DNA from: Orychophragmus violaceus
Taxonomy: Eukaryota; Streptophyta; Magnoliopsida; Brassicales; Brassicaceae
DNA length: 64,000 nucleotides
Assembly (NCBI GenBank): GCA_030180135.1
Contig: CM058239.1
Span: 110,393,318-110,457,317, forward strand
Direction: 5' to 3'
In this document: piece after piece, positions 31,723 through 42,740 of the stretch
How positions within the stretch are numbered: the first letter of the stretch is position 1
How the letters are laid out: the number at the start of each line of letters is the position of its first letter
Translations under genes and position numbers: made by a program
Notes under the pieces: generated by a model
The model's input: the letters and a program-made list of their open reading frames with translations, nothing else
What the model was told of the DNA's origin: nothing
The model's database searches: none

Positions 31723-32435
31723 TGATGGAATTCCTAGCAGTTCTTAATCCGATTAGGCAACCTTAAGACTGAATTCTTAGGCTAGGATCTAAAGGTTTGT
31801 GTTATTGAATCATGGATCTCGCGTTTACCTTGTCCTGTCAGCGGAATATGGTCAGATAAACGAGATCTCTAGAGCGCCTCAAGTGCTGCGCCTCTACTGC
31901 AGTCCACACGCACACAAGCTGGAATCTGCCGGGATGCTAGTTCCGGGAATCGGATCTCCTGGGAGTCACTGTGTTTAGAGAGGTGGCTGCATTTTTCTGT
32001 CAAGAAAGAATCCATGGTCAAAGTCGAGCCTTATATTCAATATATAGGTCTCTGACTCGGCCTAATTACCCAGTAATTAAAACGGGTCAATTTCAGTCAT
32101 TGAATCGAAACATCAGTTTCGAGAACCCGGCCTGTGTCGATCAACACACTACTGTGTCGATCGACACACCTCTTAAAACTCGAATTTAATGTGTATCCAA
32201 TACACATTGACCAGACCATGCGCCAATGATCAATTCCATACAAAGTGAATCCAGCTTGCTTAGGTATGTGACCTTGTAGGTTCACTTAATACTAGTAATG
32301 AGTTACAACTCATTTGTCATAAGCGGCTTCTAGCAAAACGTTATGACCACCTAGTATCACATGAATTGTCCGATCTCGACAATACAACTATCTATCAGAG
32401 TTAGTACAATATGATTTCAGGACATAATCCCAACA
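31723..32435 (-). repeat. 5' LTR of Copia-C
   Basis: 713 bp, element sense TGTTGGGATTATGTCC...GAATTCCATCA. Contains two palindromes (32133-32169), one worn (CGATCA), and a donor-like ACAAG|GTAAACG with the junction at 31829/31828. Confidence 0.92.
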
Positions 32436-32440
32436 ATACC

Positions 32441-34962
32441 ATTCCCTTTTTAGAAGAGCTGAAACCTTGTGGTAATCTCATAAACACTTCCTCATCCAAG
32501 TCTCCATGAAGGAACGCATTGTGCACATCCATCTGGTGCAATTCCCAATTCTTCCCAGCAGCCACTTGAAGAACTAATCTAACAGTGCTCATCTTTGCAA
32601 CTGGAGCAAAAGTGTCAGAATAATCAAGTCCTTCCTTTTGTCGGTTACCACAAGCGACCAGTCTCGCTTTATACCTTTCAATTGTTCCATCATCATTATA
32701 CTTAATTGTATAAACCCATTTGTTTCCATTAACATGCTTACCAGGTGGCAAATGTTCAATTGCCCATGTTTTGTTTCGTTCATGAGCCTCAATCTCCAGT
32801 CTCATTGCTTCTCTCCATCTAGGACATTTCATTGCCTCAGTGAATGATCTAGGCATTACTCCTGCAGTGATGTTACACAAGAAGACTCTATGTGATGCTG
32901 AAAATCTATCACAATTGACAAAATTCTCAATTTCATACTTATGTCCTGGCTCCTGACTCATCTGAAATGTTGTGTTACACATGTAATCATGCAACTTAGC
33001 AGGTGCTTCTTTCTTCCTCATTCCTCGTCCTAAAAATTCTTCTGGTGCAGGTTGTGGCACAAGTTCTGTTTGTGGAACACTTTCTTGTTCCGCCTGTGTT
33101 ACTCCTTCTTTGGTCTGTGTTATTCCTTCTGTTGCACCCTCATTATACATTATTGCATCTGATGGGCTCTATGTTATGGCTTCGTCCAGAACATGTATTC
33201 CTGCCCCTGAGCCTCCATCTAACACAGAATGAGGTTGGACAATTGTATCTCCAACATCCTCGATTTGTGTCTCTGTTTCTCTCTGTGTTACTCTTTCGGC
33301 AGGTTGTGTTACTCTGCTCTGCAACAGAGAAGTTGTATCATCGTGAACAAACATGTCATCATATCTGACTCCAGTGACATCCTCCACATGTGTATCTTTC
33401 ATCTCCAAATATGGGAATCGTTCCTCAACAAACGAAACATCACGAGACACAAAGATCTCATGTGTATCTAGATCAAACAATGACCAACCCTTCTTAGCGT
33501 AAGGGCAACCAACAAAAACACACTTTCGACTGCGACTAGCAAACTTATCTCCATCTCGCTTCTGGTTGTGGGCATATGCAAGACACCCAAAAATCTGAAT
33601 CTCATTATACAAAGGAGGTTTGCCAAATATGATTTCATAGGGACTTTTTCCTTTATGCAACTCCGATGGTGTTCTATTAATCAAATATGCAGCACTTTAC
33701 ACGCACTGGCCCCAAAAATCCTTTGGAAGATTTGCTTGAAATATTAAGGCACGCGCCACATTCAGTATATGCCTATGCTTCCTCTCAACTCTTCCATTTT
33801 GCTGAGGAGTTCCAACACAAGAAGTCTGATGAATCATACCCTCTCTTCGAAAATACCCCTGCATTCGCATGAACTCGCTCCCATTGTCACTTCGTACTAC
33901 CTTCACATGCTTGTCAAACTGTCTCAAGACAAGAGAAAAGAAATCCAACATAGTTCTCTCAACCTGGGTTTTGTTGACCAGAAGAAACACCCATACAGCT
34001 CGAGAGAAATCATCTACGATAGTGAGGAAATAGTAAGATCCACACAAGCTTCGTGTTCGATATGGCCCCCATAGATCACAATGTATCATCTCGAAACACT
34101 CTGTACTTTTGTTTGAGCTTAAAGGAAATTCACTGCGACATTGCTTCGATCGGAAACATATGTCACACCCAGACACACCGACACTACCACGTTCAACTAC
34201 CGGTAGTCTCCTAATCACCTTATCAGAAGCATGACCCATCCTCTTATGCCAAACTTCTAATGATTCCAATTTACCAACTTTCTTCACATTCCGAATCTTT
34301 TGGATACCTTGAAGAAAGTACAGCCCTTCTCTTCTTTCACCCAGTCCAATCACGGTTTGGAAACCACAATCATACACAAGACAACCAGTCTTAGAGAACA
34401 ACACATTGCAGCTCATCTCATCAATCATTTGTGACACAGAGATGAGATTGCATTTTAATTCTTCCACAAAAAGAACATGCTTCAAAGTTAACTTTTCTGT
34501 CAGAATCACACTCCCTTCTCGATCAGCAATTACGGTATTTCCATTAGGTAGTCCAACCAAACATGGCGAGACTCTACACACGTTCACTAGAGCATTCAAC
34601 ATACCAGTCATATGGTGTGATGCTCCACTATCAATTATCCATTCATCATCATAAGCTTTATCACTTGCATGATTTGGAGATTCTGGTTTCGACTCCAACT
34701 TACTCAAAAGCCGATCCCATTCTCTTTTCTTCAACCCTGTTGTAGCATGGGTCGCTTCAGTGTGTTGCACAGACACGTCCATGCGTGACACAACATGCGT
34801 GTGTGCAACAACATTCATATTTTTCACTAAAGGAACGCCTTCTGCAATTTCCCTTTTTATCTCATCTTGAGCGCATTCCGCTGCTCCATTTTTCTTCGTA
34901 CACATCTTCGTCGCCGGAGATTTCTGTACCTCCACATTTTTCTCAACACCAATCATCGCCAT
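32441..34962 (-). pseudogene. Copia-A protease-integrase-RT fragment (gag missing)
   Basis: Starting about 85 bp from the 5' LTR, the frame goes after some 110 residues of low-complexity N-terminus straight to protease (WIIDSGASHHMTG), GAG-pre-integrase (VWHKRMGHAS), integrase (IHCDLWGPYRT, IVDDFSRAVW, RSDNGSEF) and, after a stop at 33699-33697 (where Copia proteins read WGxCVLSAAY), the integrase C-terminus, a second in-frame stop at 33171-33169, and the RT N-terminus (WVYTIKYNDDG, MDVHNAFLHGDL). It is cut at the Copia-C duplication. No capsid domain or zinc knuckle is present, so gag was deleted or never carried. RT resumes at 16577. Confidence 0.9.
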
Positions 34963-35047
34963 ATAACAAACGATACTTGCGTTTGAACACGTCTTCTCAC
35001 GAACCAGATTTAATCACAATCCCAAAAAATCGATAGCTCTGATACTA

Positions 35048-35186
35048 TAAAAGATCTGGAGAAGAATTCTCTTATTTCTCTTAAAATGTTACAATGGTGG
35101 CTGCATTTGTCATATACAATATTAACGTTAAAACCTAATATGTACCATGCACCCTACACATATATATAGTCCAATATAGCCCAATA
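35048..35186 (-). repeat. 5' LTR of Copia-A
   Basis: 139 bp, pair of 7918-8056. The adjoining sequence on the left (35034-35046) is a worn initiator-Met primer site. Confidence 0.88.
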
Positions 35187-37733
35187 CTATTTTACAAATT
35201 TATGTAATAGAACCCGAAAAAAATGAATCAAGTGATTATGGAAAATGATTTAAACAAAAAAAACCTCTTACAATCTGATCGAATGGCAAAAACAGAATGT
35301 AACAAATATTTTGCCGAATGACTACCGAATCCTGAAATACGACAGATAATTGAGGTAAAGGCAGATCCTTAGGTTCATTTCATGCCAATTTGTCTACACC
35401 TCTCTATTATACATATATAGCATGCATAGTGCAATGCATTTATATATCTACTTCAGTGAATTGTTTTTGTTTACCCTGCAAATAGGATCTTTTTGTATGA
35501 AAATAGTTTTATCCTAAAAAAGTTAAGGGATCTTTTTTCACATCAATGTAAATTAAAAAAAACATAAATTACATTGTATTCTATAAAATTTTACAAAAAA
35601 AAAAACTTAATTGGATGTTACATTTTGGCATGAACATGGCGAAAATGTATTTATCAAATCCGGTGTATATACTATTGGATATCAATGATAATTAAAATAC
35701 AATTATTGATGAACGTTGCAAATCCATATATCAATGTTTGTATCTTCACGTGACTAGTTGAGAGATATCAACAATCTACATATTCGTCATTTGATATGAT
35801 GAATTCTTCGCTTATTGACTTTTGATAAATATTATTGTGACCTATAACTAACTAACTACGTAGAAAAAAGTCATTGTAACTCTTCAACTTCGATTTTGAT
35901 TCAGTTTGTCTAATATATACTTCTAGAATACAATATTAATTTACCTAACGAAGAATAATTCTAGAGAGGGAGAGTCGTCCATATGGGTATCTGACTAACA
36001 TGTTTGAAAGAGCCAAAGCAGCACTGACCCACCTCACACCCTCTCCATCTTCTCCCCTCCGACCATTTCACATTCAGCCATTTAACACTTTTTGTTGCAA
36101 CTATACATTAACACACACATTTATATATATATATATATAAGTTTTTTGTGCATCTGTGTAACTTGATCAAAAAATTCCCAGTTGATTGGATTTATATGTT
36201 TAATCCAATAGTTGATGTGTCAACATTTGTAATGTATTTTGGAAATATTAAATCCACCACATGGTAAAAGGTGTGAGAGTACAAAAACCACCAGGTTTTT
36301 TGTCCCCCACATATGTTTAAGTAGATCAAGTTTACCACACACTCATGTTTATATATTATATATATAGAAAGAAGGGTTTAGAGAATAATTGATTAATTAG
36401 TGTCACTGACTCACTGTCAATTTTTGGCGTCAGTAAAGATATATTAAGAGATAAGCCAGCTAATTCCAGCCAAGATTAATCCCGTTTGTCTGGACATTTA
36501 ATTTAAACCAAATTCTTCGCTTAAGAAAATTAAGGAAATTTGTTTCTTTCAAATTACTAAAGAGAAAAAAATTCTAATTTGAATTTGTTAATTCATTTGG
36601 TTAGTGACTTAGTGTGTTACTCAAAGAGCAGTGTTCAAACAATAAGAGTTAGATGGTCTCTATACCGTGACAATGACACCCAAACTGGTGGGTTTATGTG
36701 TCAACAAAGATTTAACGATCGTCGATGCGTGTATGTGGAAGTTTAATCCATTTTTAGCATGGTAAATTATTTTGTTAATTTTATTTATTTCAATCTACAT
36801 GAAAATATCAAAACTCTAAAATGGGGGAAACAATAAAAATGTACATATACATATAATAGGTTCAAACTTGTTAGAAACTTAGAAACTTCTTCTCTCATAT
36901 TTTTGTAAATTCATACTAATCAATCTCATTTGTATTAACAATTTCTCACAAGATCTATTTTTCCACAAGATTTACATACATCAACATATACAACCTAAAC
37001 TAAGACCATATGCTAAATCTCTCTCACATTTTTTTCCGAAACTTACCTCTCTGAACTAAAATTTTAAAACACAAAAAATTAGAAACTTTAAATTTTTTAT
37101 ATGACGATCTGTACGTTTTTAAAATGGTCAATTAGAAACAATAATATTTGCAATAATCATCTCTGGCTTGAACAAATATTGGCGTGGTTTTGTATTATGT
37201 TAAGATTGATATGCATTGTTGTATTATGAGTTAATTTACTATACATAAAGAATTTGTTGTGTATACTTGTATTTTATGTACGGAGATTACTGTAGTGGCA
37301 GCATGCTTATGTTGGATTTAAGTTATTATAAGTAAGGGGGACAGTAAACAAATACGAGAAGAATTTTGCTTTAAGTTTTAAAAATAGAGTTGAACATTTT
37401 TAAGCTTGAAACTTGTCTGCTAATTCAACGGGACACTACAAAATTCATTCCAGTTTTGCATGTCAGAGACTGTCGTTTTGTCAGTAAGCGACCAACTAAT
37501 CTCACTTAATTATTTTAAACAGCAAGCTAATCCATAATTAAAGTATACCAATGTACAGTACTTGTTTTTTTATTTACCAATTCAACACAACCATTCCATA
37601 GTAACCAGATTAAATCTCATTCGATTGTTGGATCATTTTTTTTGTCTATTTTTCAGATATACTCTGGTTTAGTTATTTTTTAACAAAAGAAATGAGCTAT
37701 TCCGAAAATGAAAGAAAATTGAGCTCTTTGCTG
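35187..37733. other. AT-rich intergenic DNA
   Basis: No gene, RNA gene or recognisable element. Contains a short TA microsatellite (about 36121-36138), pyrimidine-rich words near 36030-36070 and scattered T/A runs. A single AACGATCGTCGATGCGTG at about 36716 resembles half of a palindrome module, but it is isolated. Confidence 0.5.
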
Positions 37734-38721
37734 TTGTTTTTTTAATTATTAATATACATATTATATTAATTATAATTAAACCGACCCTTAAATTGGGAAT
37801 CAACCGGGAACAAAGAACCTAGCCAAAGTAAAACAATAAACCTAAATAACCGAAGGGATCCATTCGATAACCGGGCTGAAAAATTCGGTTTAGCCAAAAA
37901 CACTCTTTAAGGTCGCTTCAGGATCCGCGCTGCCGCCGGCAAATCCGACACGGAGAAATTCACCTCGCCGGACAGCCATCCTCCAGCAAAACGTGGAGAT
38001 CCGACTTAGCCTGCTCTCCGATGCCGCCGACTAAGCTCCCCTCTCCTTCTCCCGACGGACGACCCTTCCTCTGAAGTCCTCCGGTCTCGTCCGGTAAAGC
38101 CGTTCCCAGCTAAGCTCCATTGCTCATAGCGCCGCCGCCTCCATTTCCTGATCAGAACTGTCTATCCACTCTGATTGCCTGCAAATCACATCTCTCCTCC
38201 TGCCGGAAAGGCTTCTCCGGGAAGATTTGCATGCAACTAGGCACGGACCAGCAAATTTTCACCGCAGTCGTCCTGGTGTGGCCATCACCGCCGCGACACC
38301 TCCCAGCAGGATTCGCTACCCTCCATCTCCTTGGCGACAAGACAAGCTACCAGATCTCCTTGCATCTCCCCCTCCCGCGCTCCGCTCCGCCTCCGCACGT
38401 CCTCCAGCAGGACCGAGCATCGCGACCAACAGAGAACCGTCGATTTGGGGAAGATCTGACATCGCCTCGTTGCTCCAAAAAGAAACCGCACCTCGCGAAT
38501 CCAGAGAAGAGAGGACGAGACCTTTTTGGTTCGGATCAAGCTCCACATCCGGACTTTAAGCACAGAGAACACAGATCGGAGGCCTCTCACGGCTCGGCGG
38601 TAACCCGCCGGCACCGGAGAGACCTCACAAGCAGAGATCGAACGACGGAGAACTCGAGAACTTTTAGAGAGAAAAATCGTCGGACGCGCACTACAATCAA
38701 AAATTGTTTTTTTTTAATTAT
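37734..38721 (-). mobile_element. GC-rich retroposon-like block flanked by direct repeats (Sadhu-like?)
   Basis: A block of about 0.95 kb, strikingly GC-rich between about 37900 and 38690, in AT-rich surroundings. It is bracketed by TTG(T)7AATTAT (37734-37749) and TTG(T)9AATTAT (38704-38721), which look like a 16-18 bp target-site duplication. On the minus strand the GC-rich end starts like a plant 5' UTR (TTTTTCTCTCTAAAAG) and the other end is A/T-rich. Overlapping frames are open on both strands because of composition (longest 215 codons, plus strand, Pro/Arg-rich, no recognised domain). Size, GC content and duplication fit Sadhu-type non-autonomous retroposons of Brassicaceae; I cannot confirm by homology. 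Confidence 0.4.
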
Positions 38722-38802
38722 GTTTGTAATTAATTTTCTCAAATGTGAACAAGTCACACTATGTTAATGATTGGTCATGTAGACTGACTTGGACCTCGTG
38801 GC

Positions 38803-39046
38803 TTTTTTTTTTTTTTTTTTTTTAACGCTGATACAAATTATGAGAACTATTACAAGGACAATTTTACAGATAATACTACCTTCGTTCTACGAGAATCCAT
38901 CAACGGTCACGATCAACGGCTCCACCTGCTTCTGAAAACTTCCTTATAAGCTTGCCTCCATTAATCTTATAAAACTGCGCATTCGAGAATTCGAACCCAG
39001 TATCTGCCGATGCAAAGCTTTAACCACTTGACCACTAGACTACGGT
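38803..39046 (-). mobile_element. tRNA-derived SINE
   Basis: On the minus strand: A box TGGTCAAGTGG (39034-39024), B box GGGTTCGAATTC (38998-38987), a tRNA-unrelated body of about 160 bp, and a 21-nt A tail (T run 38803-38823). Spacing of the two pol III boxes is normal. The duplication is not evident. Confidence 0.8.
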
Positions 39047-40249
39047 TATTTCACAAGCTTTTCTTTTCTGAATGCCTTTTCTTTTTCCTTTTTCGTTAGA
39101 AAGAAAAAGAAAATATTAATTTATTTGTCGTCACATTTATACACAATATTTTATCATTTGTATTCGTCAGACCGTACAATTTGCCTATGTGGACACCAAT
39201 GACTTTGATTAGTAAACTCGAGAATGCCAGAATCATTTTTTAAAATGTCATTGGGCAAAAAATTACCAATCAAAAAAATTTATAAATAGAAAAAAAAAAT
39301 ACGAAAACGCAAATCTGCATTGTTATAAAAAATATATATAAAAAATTCATTCTCTAAAATAGTAAACTTTAGCTAGATTATCTGCGAAACTGATATTAAT
39401 TTAATTGATAATACTTGAATAAATGTGGAATGACACAATTGCGATTAAACACAATATTTATGGAATCACGTTTTTAAATACAATTCCACTATTCTACGAT
39501 TACTCAAGTGTTATCAATCAAAGTGTATGTTTGACCACAAACATTTTCATTCATCTAATATTAGTAATTGAAAGAACAATGTATGTAAGATATTATTTAA
39601 CATATTAGTCTGTATTAAAAACTAAAAAGCATATTAGAAAAATGAAAGTACATTTTTAGAATAAAATATAGTACAAAATTTTAAATCAACTTGATACTAA
39701 AATTGGTGGTCAGAAGTGCTACAAATCCAACTTTCTAATATAAAATCGGTAAAACAAACGGCCAAATCAGAAATGAAAATTATACAGAGAAGAAAACCTA
39801 TAGAAGAAATAAAGATGAGGGGAGACGATGGAGGAAGAAAAATGCTTCTACTCAGCTTGACAAAAGCTTCCTTCGAGATTTCGTCGCTGCCCAATTTCAC
39901 AGATCTCAATTTGTTGGTAACCGAAACTAAATCCACACCACGGCGAAGCATCCACTCAGACTCGGCCATCAGAGAGATCATATGGCCTTTGACACCGATT
40001 TTTTGAACAACCAACCACCCCATTTTCCACCGTAGACACATCCAATACTCCTCTAGTTCCACCACAAGACACCACACACAACCCACAAACCTTGATCCGG
40101 TCTAGAATACCGCTGCCTCCGCCATACAAACCCACAGAGAAACTGCCATCCCCCGTGAATAGCCGACATCAATAAAAGTGAAGTGGAAGACCACTGAGGC
40201 GAACCCACCCTCTTGTAGAAGAGAAGCGCAACTCTAAGACCTAACTACA
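39047..40249. other. unidentified sequence, left half of a block split by a solo LTR
   Basis: 39047-39690 is plain AT-rich spacer. 39697-40249 is more GC-rich and contains a 129-codon minus-strand frame (40086-39697) without recognised homology. The right half of the same block appears to resume at 41943. It could be an untranslated or 5' part of a retroposon. Confidence 0.3.
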
Positions 40250-41942
40250 TGATAAACTAAGTTTTATCTCTAACAATCTAACTGCAAGTGCACAACAAAT
40301 CAATTGTAGTATATAGGATATCGAACAAAGATTCTCATGAATACACAATAGATTTAACGATTCAAGTTAAGCTATACGAGATGTGAATAATGAAAATGAG
40401 TAAATAAGCAAGTAAATCGAGTGTCTGAAAACGATGGAATAAAACGCCAAGAGAATTCTCAGGAAATCAGGAATGTAAATCAATCAATCAATCATGATTC
40501 AAATAAATGTTCTAGAACTCGAAACTCAGAGATAATCAACCAACTCTCGTTGCAAAAACTATCTATGTCTAATAACCTAAAATCCAAATCAATTTGCGAA
40601 TACAATTTGATCAAGTTTGATTTTTCACAAATTCTCTAAACCAAATTTCTTTGCGAATATGTAATTTACTCAACCTAGTTCTTTACAGTGTTCTAAAAAT
40701 CGGTCTAGGCGGCCGCCTAGGCGCGGCCTAGGCGCTAGGCGGTCCTTGACCGTGGCGATTTCATCCTAGGCGTTCGAATTAGGCGTTTATGTTATTAAGC
40801 GGATTTAAACGGTCCTAGGCGGTCCTAGGCGGGTCTAGGCGGTCCTAGGCGGCTACACACAATCTTTAACCAATTATCATTTGATTTTTAATTTTCATGT
40901 TTGTTTCGGTATAATTTTAAAAATTTATTACATATAACTAAATTTATAAGTTATTACTTCATAAATTAATGGTTATCAATAAAAAATATTGTAAATTTAA
41001 CAGTTTTGATAGTAAATGTCGTGTGCTGATAAATTTAGCTAATATTCTTTTTGTTATTTCGATGTACTTTGAGTTTTAATCTATTTTTTAGACTAAGAAT
41101 ATGTGAATTATATGAAATATATTATATAATATATCTAATATATATCGTTTTCTTTTATAAATACATAAAACGCCTAGGCGCCGACTAGGCCCCGACTAGG
41201 CCCGACTAGGCGTTCTAGGCGCTAGGCGGTGGGTCACCGCCCGACTAGCGTCTAGCGCTTTCTTGAACACTGGTTCTTTATGGCTAATTAACCAATTTTT
41301 CTTTGCGAGAATCAACATAATATCAATCAAGATTTAAGAACAACCTAAGATGAAGAACTAGAAGTTTTGAATCCTTAACTAATTAATCAACCTAGAAATT
41401 CTTGAAATCCTAGTAAGAAACCTTAAACCTAACTATCAAACTACTCAAACATGATAATTGAGACAATAAACATGGATGAAACAAATTGCATAAAAGAATA
41501 AGTAAAGAAGAACTAAGGTTCACAATCTCTGAAATCACTCCCAAATCTTCGCTACAAATCTCTCTAGAAGTAAAATAAAGTGTAATGTCTTATAAAACCT
41601 AATTATAGTATAAATTCACGAATAAGATTTTGCAAATAAGGAAAACTCTTGGGCAAAAATTCAGATTTCCAATTTTCCTGAAAAGCACGTGCAGAATTCT
41701 AAAATATGACTTGCGTCGACCGATGAAACATTTGAGTCAATCGAAGCAACATATAGACGTAGCTAGTGGACTCTGTGAAATCTCTATGATATCCATAATT
41801 GCTACAAAATCTCTCAAAATCTTCAATTAACCTCCAAACGTACCTATATCTGCAAAGATTCTAAAAGACTCCAAACACACATAAAAGACTAAATATATAA
41901 GCTATATTATTGTTAAAAACCCATAAAAATCATGATATATCA
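40250..41942 (-). repeat. solo LTR of an Athila-D relative, interrupted by a hAT-type MITE
   Basis: Starts TGATAAACTAAGTTTTA and ends CATGATATATCA, matching the Athila-D LTR ends. Internal landmarks are shared: CTGCAAGTGCACA, GAATTCTCAGGAAATCAG, repeated CAAATTTCTTTGCGAA, and a worn palindrome module at about 41709-41752. About 1.1 kb once the MITE (40686-41272) and its duplication are removed. No internal Athila sequence follows on either side, so it is a solo LTR. The flanks CTACA/CTATC may be a decayed duplication. Confidence 0.82.
40686..41272. mobile_element. hAT-type MITE with CCTAGGCG subterminal repeats
   Basis: 587 bp, CAGTGTTC...GAACACTG terminal inverted repeats, flanked by a perfect 8-bp duplication GTTCTTTA (40678-40685; 41273-41280), the hAT signature. 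Both ends carry dense copies of CTAGGCG / CCTAGGCGG in inverted orientation; the centre is AT-rich and non-coding. Confidence 0.92.
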
Positions 41943-42740
41943 CTATCTCTTATCGACTCGCCGGAAGGCTTTCCACCGTTCTCAAGCAGAAATAACCACC
42001 ATCATCGCCTAACCAAGAGCCTCACCAGTCCCAGAATTTCCACAACCTTCAACCTCCACAAAGATTCTTACCACGCCATCCAAAAAAATTAGGAGGTGCT
42101 TTCTTTTATACCAATATCCAGACGATAAAGACTAGCAAAACAAAAGAAAATGAGAAGTCCTTTCGGCATACCGACGACAAGCTGGTGGTAAAACAATCTC
42201 AGATCTAAATCTGAAAAAGAACTTCTGGAATAAAAAAAAAAATTAGAGAACAGCGTTTACTAACACACGCTTTTAAACTAATTAAAAAAATTGAGTACAT
42301 TTTATAGTAAAAGGAAAAACAATATAAAAAGAACCAATGCAATATAGTGAAAATAGAACGACACATTATTGTTATATATCAGTCTCCGATAAAACTTAGT
42401 ATTTTATTAACATATTATCAAGTAAATTGGTAAACGTAATGACATTTTTAGTTAACAAATAGTTGGAAAAGTAGAGTTAACTGAAATAGTACAAAACAGC
42501 TAATACAAGACCTGAAGCAGCGAATCTATTGTCTCTCCTTCTACCAGGCAAACTAACGTGCTTTCCATTCACTGTCACTCTTTTGTACTTTTCCATTCCA
42601 ATGACTATATATATTTTACTAATGTCTTTTTTAATACGTAAATAAACAGATTTACATACATATCATCAAATATATATCCAAATATTTAGCTGAAACAGAT
42701 TTGCATATATATCATAAAATGTTTACTTTGGATCCGGAAG
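41943..42740. other. unidentified block (right half) and AT-rich spacer
   Basis: 41943-42230 is moderately GC-rich, non-coding, and ends in an 11-nt A run (about 42232-42242), suggesting a plus-strand retroposon tail. 42243-42729 is AT-rich with nothing recognised. 42730-42740 carries the left target duplication of the LINE. Confidence 0.3.

Larger units (their letters stand above)
16583..32435 (-). mobile_element. Copia-C: decayed Copia element carrying a nested Athila-like element
   Basis: Minus-strand Copia inserted in Copia-A RT with TSD ATACC (16578-16582; 32436-32440). 5' LTR 31723-32435 (713 bp), PBS (GGCTCTGATACCA on plus, 31709-31721), leader with palindrome modules, gag-pol relics 30226-26960, 3' non-coding block 26277-26960, and a truncated 3' LTR 16583-17215. 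Athila-D (17216-26273) sits at the 3' LTR end. About 70 bp of LTR and roughly 130 bp of adjoining internal sequence are missing at that junction. The LTRs are about 97% identical by eye over 630 bp, yet pol is badly eroded. Confidence 0.92.
7918..35186 (-). mobile_element. Copia-A: old short-LTR Copia element split by two later insertions
   Basis: Minus-strand Copia. Its LTRs are 7918-8056 (3') and 35048-35186 (5'), 139 bp each, flanked by CTATT (7913-7917; 35187-35191). About 4.0 kb belong to this element; the rest is Copia-B (8942-16338) and Copia-C with its passenger (16583-32435). Pol fragments resume in the expected order across each insertion. The LTRs differ at about 11 of 139 positions, so it is the oldest layer. 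A primer site (AGCTCTGATACTA on plus, 35034-35046) and a polypurine tract (8057-8071) are recognisable. Gag is missing: the first codons after the leader lead straight into protease. Confidence 0.9.

Noticed and set aside
36700..36740. Isolated AACGATCGTCGATGCG word as another palindrome module
   Set aside because: Only one half, no partner arm or outer stem, outside any element.
38120..38767. 215-codon plus-strand frame and several minus-strand frames
   Set aside because: Composition effect of a GC-rich block; Pro/Arg-rich, no domain, and the UTR-like sense is on the other strand.
39697..40086. 129-codon minus-strand frame as a gene
   Set aside because: No homology recognised, hydrophobic tail without family, and it lies in a block that appears to be a retroposon remnant split by a solo LTR.
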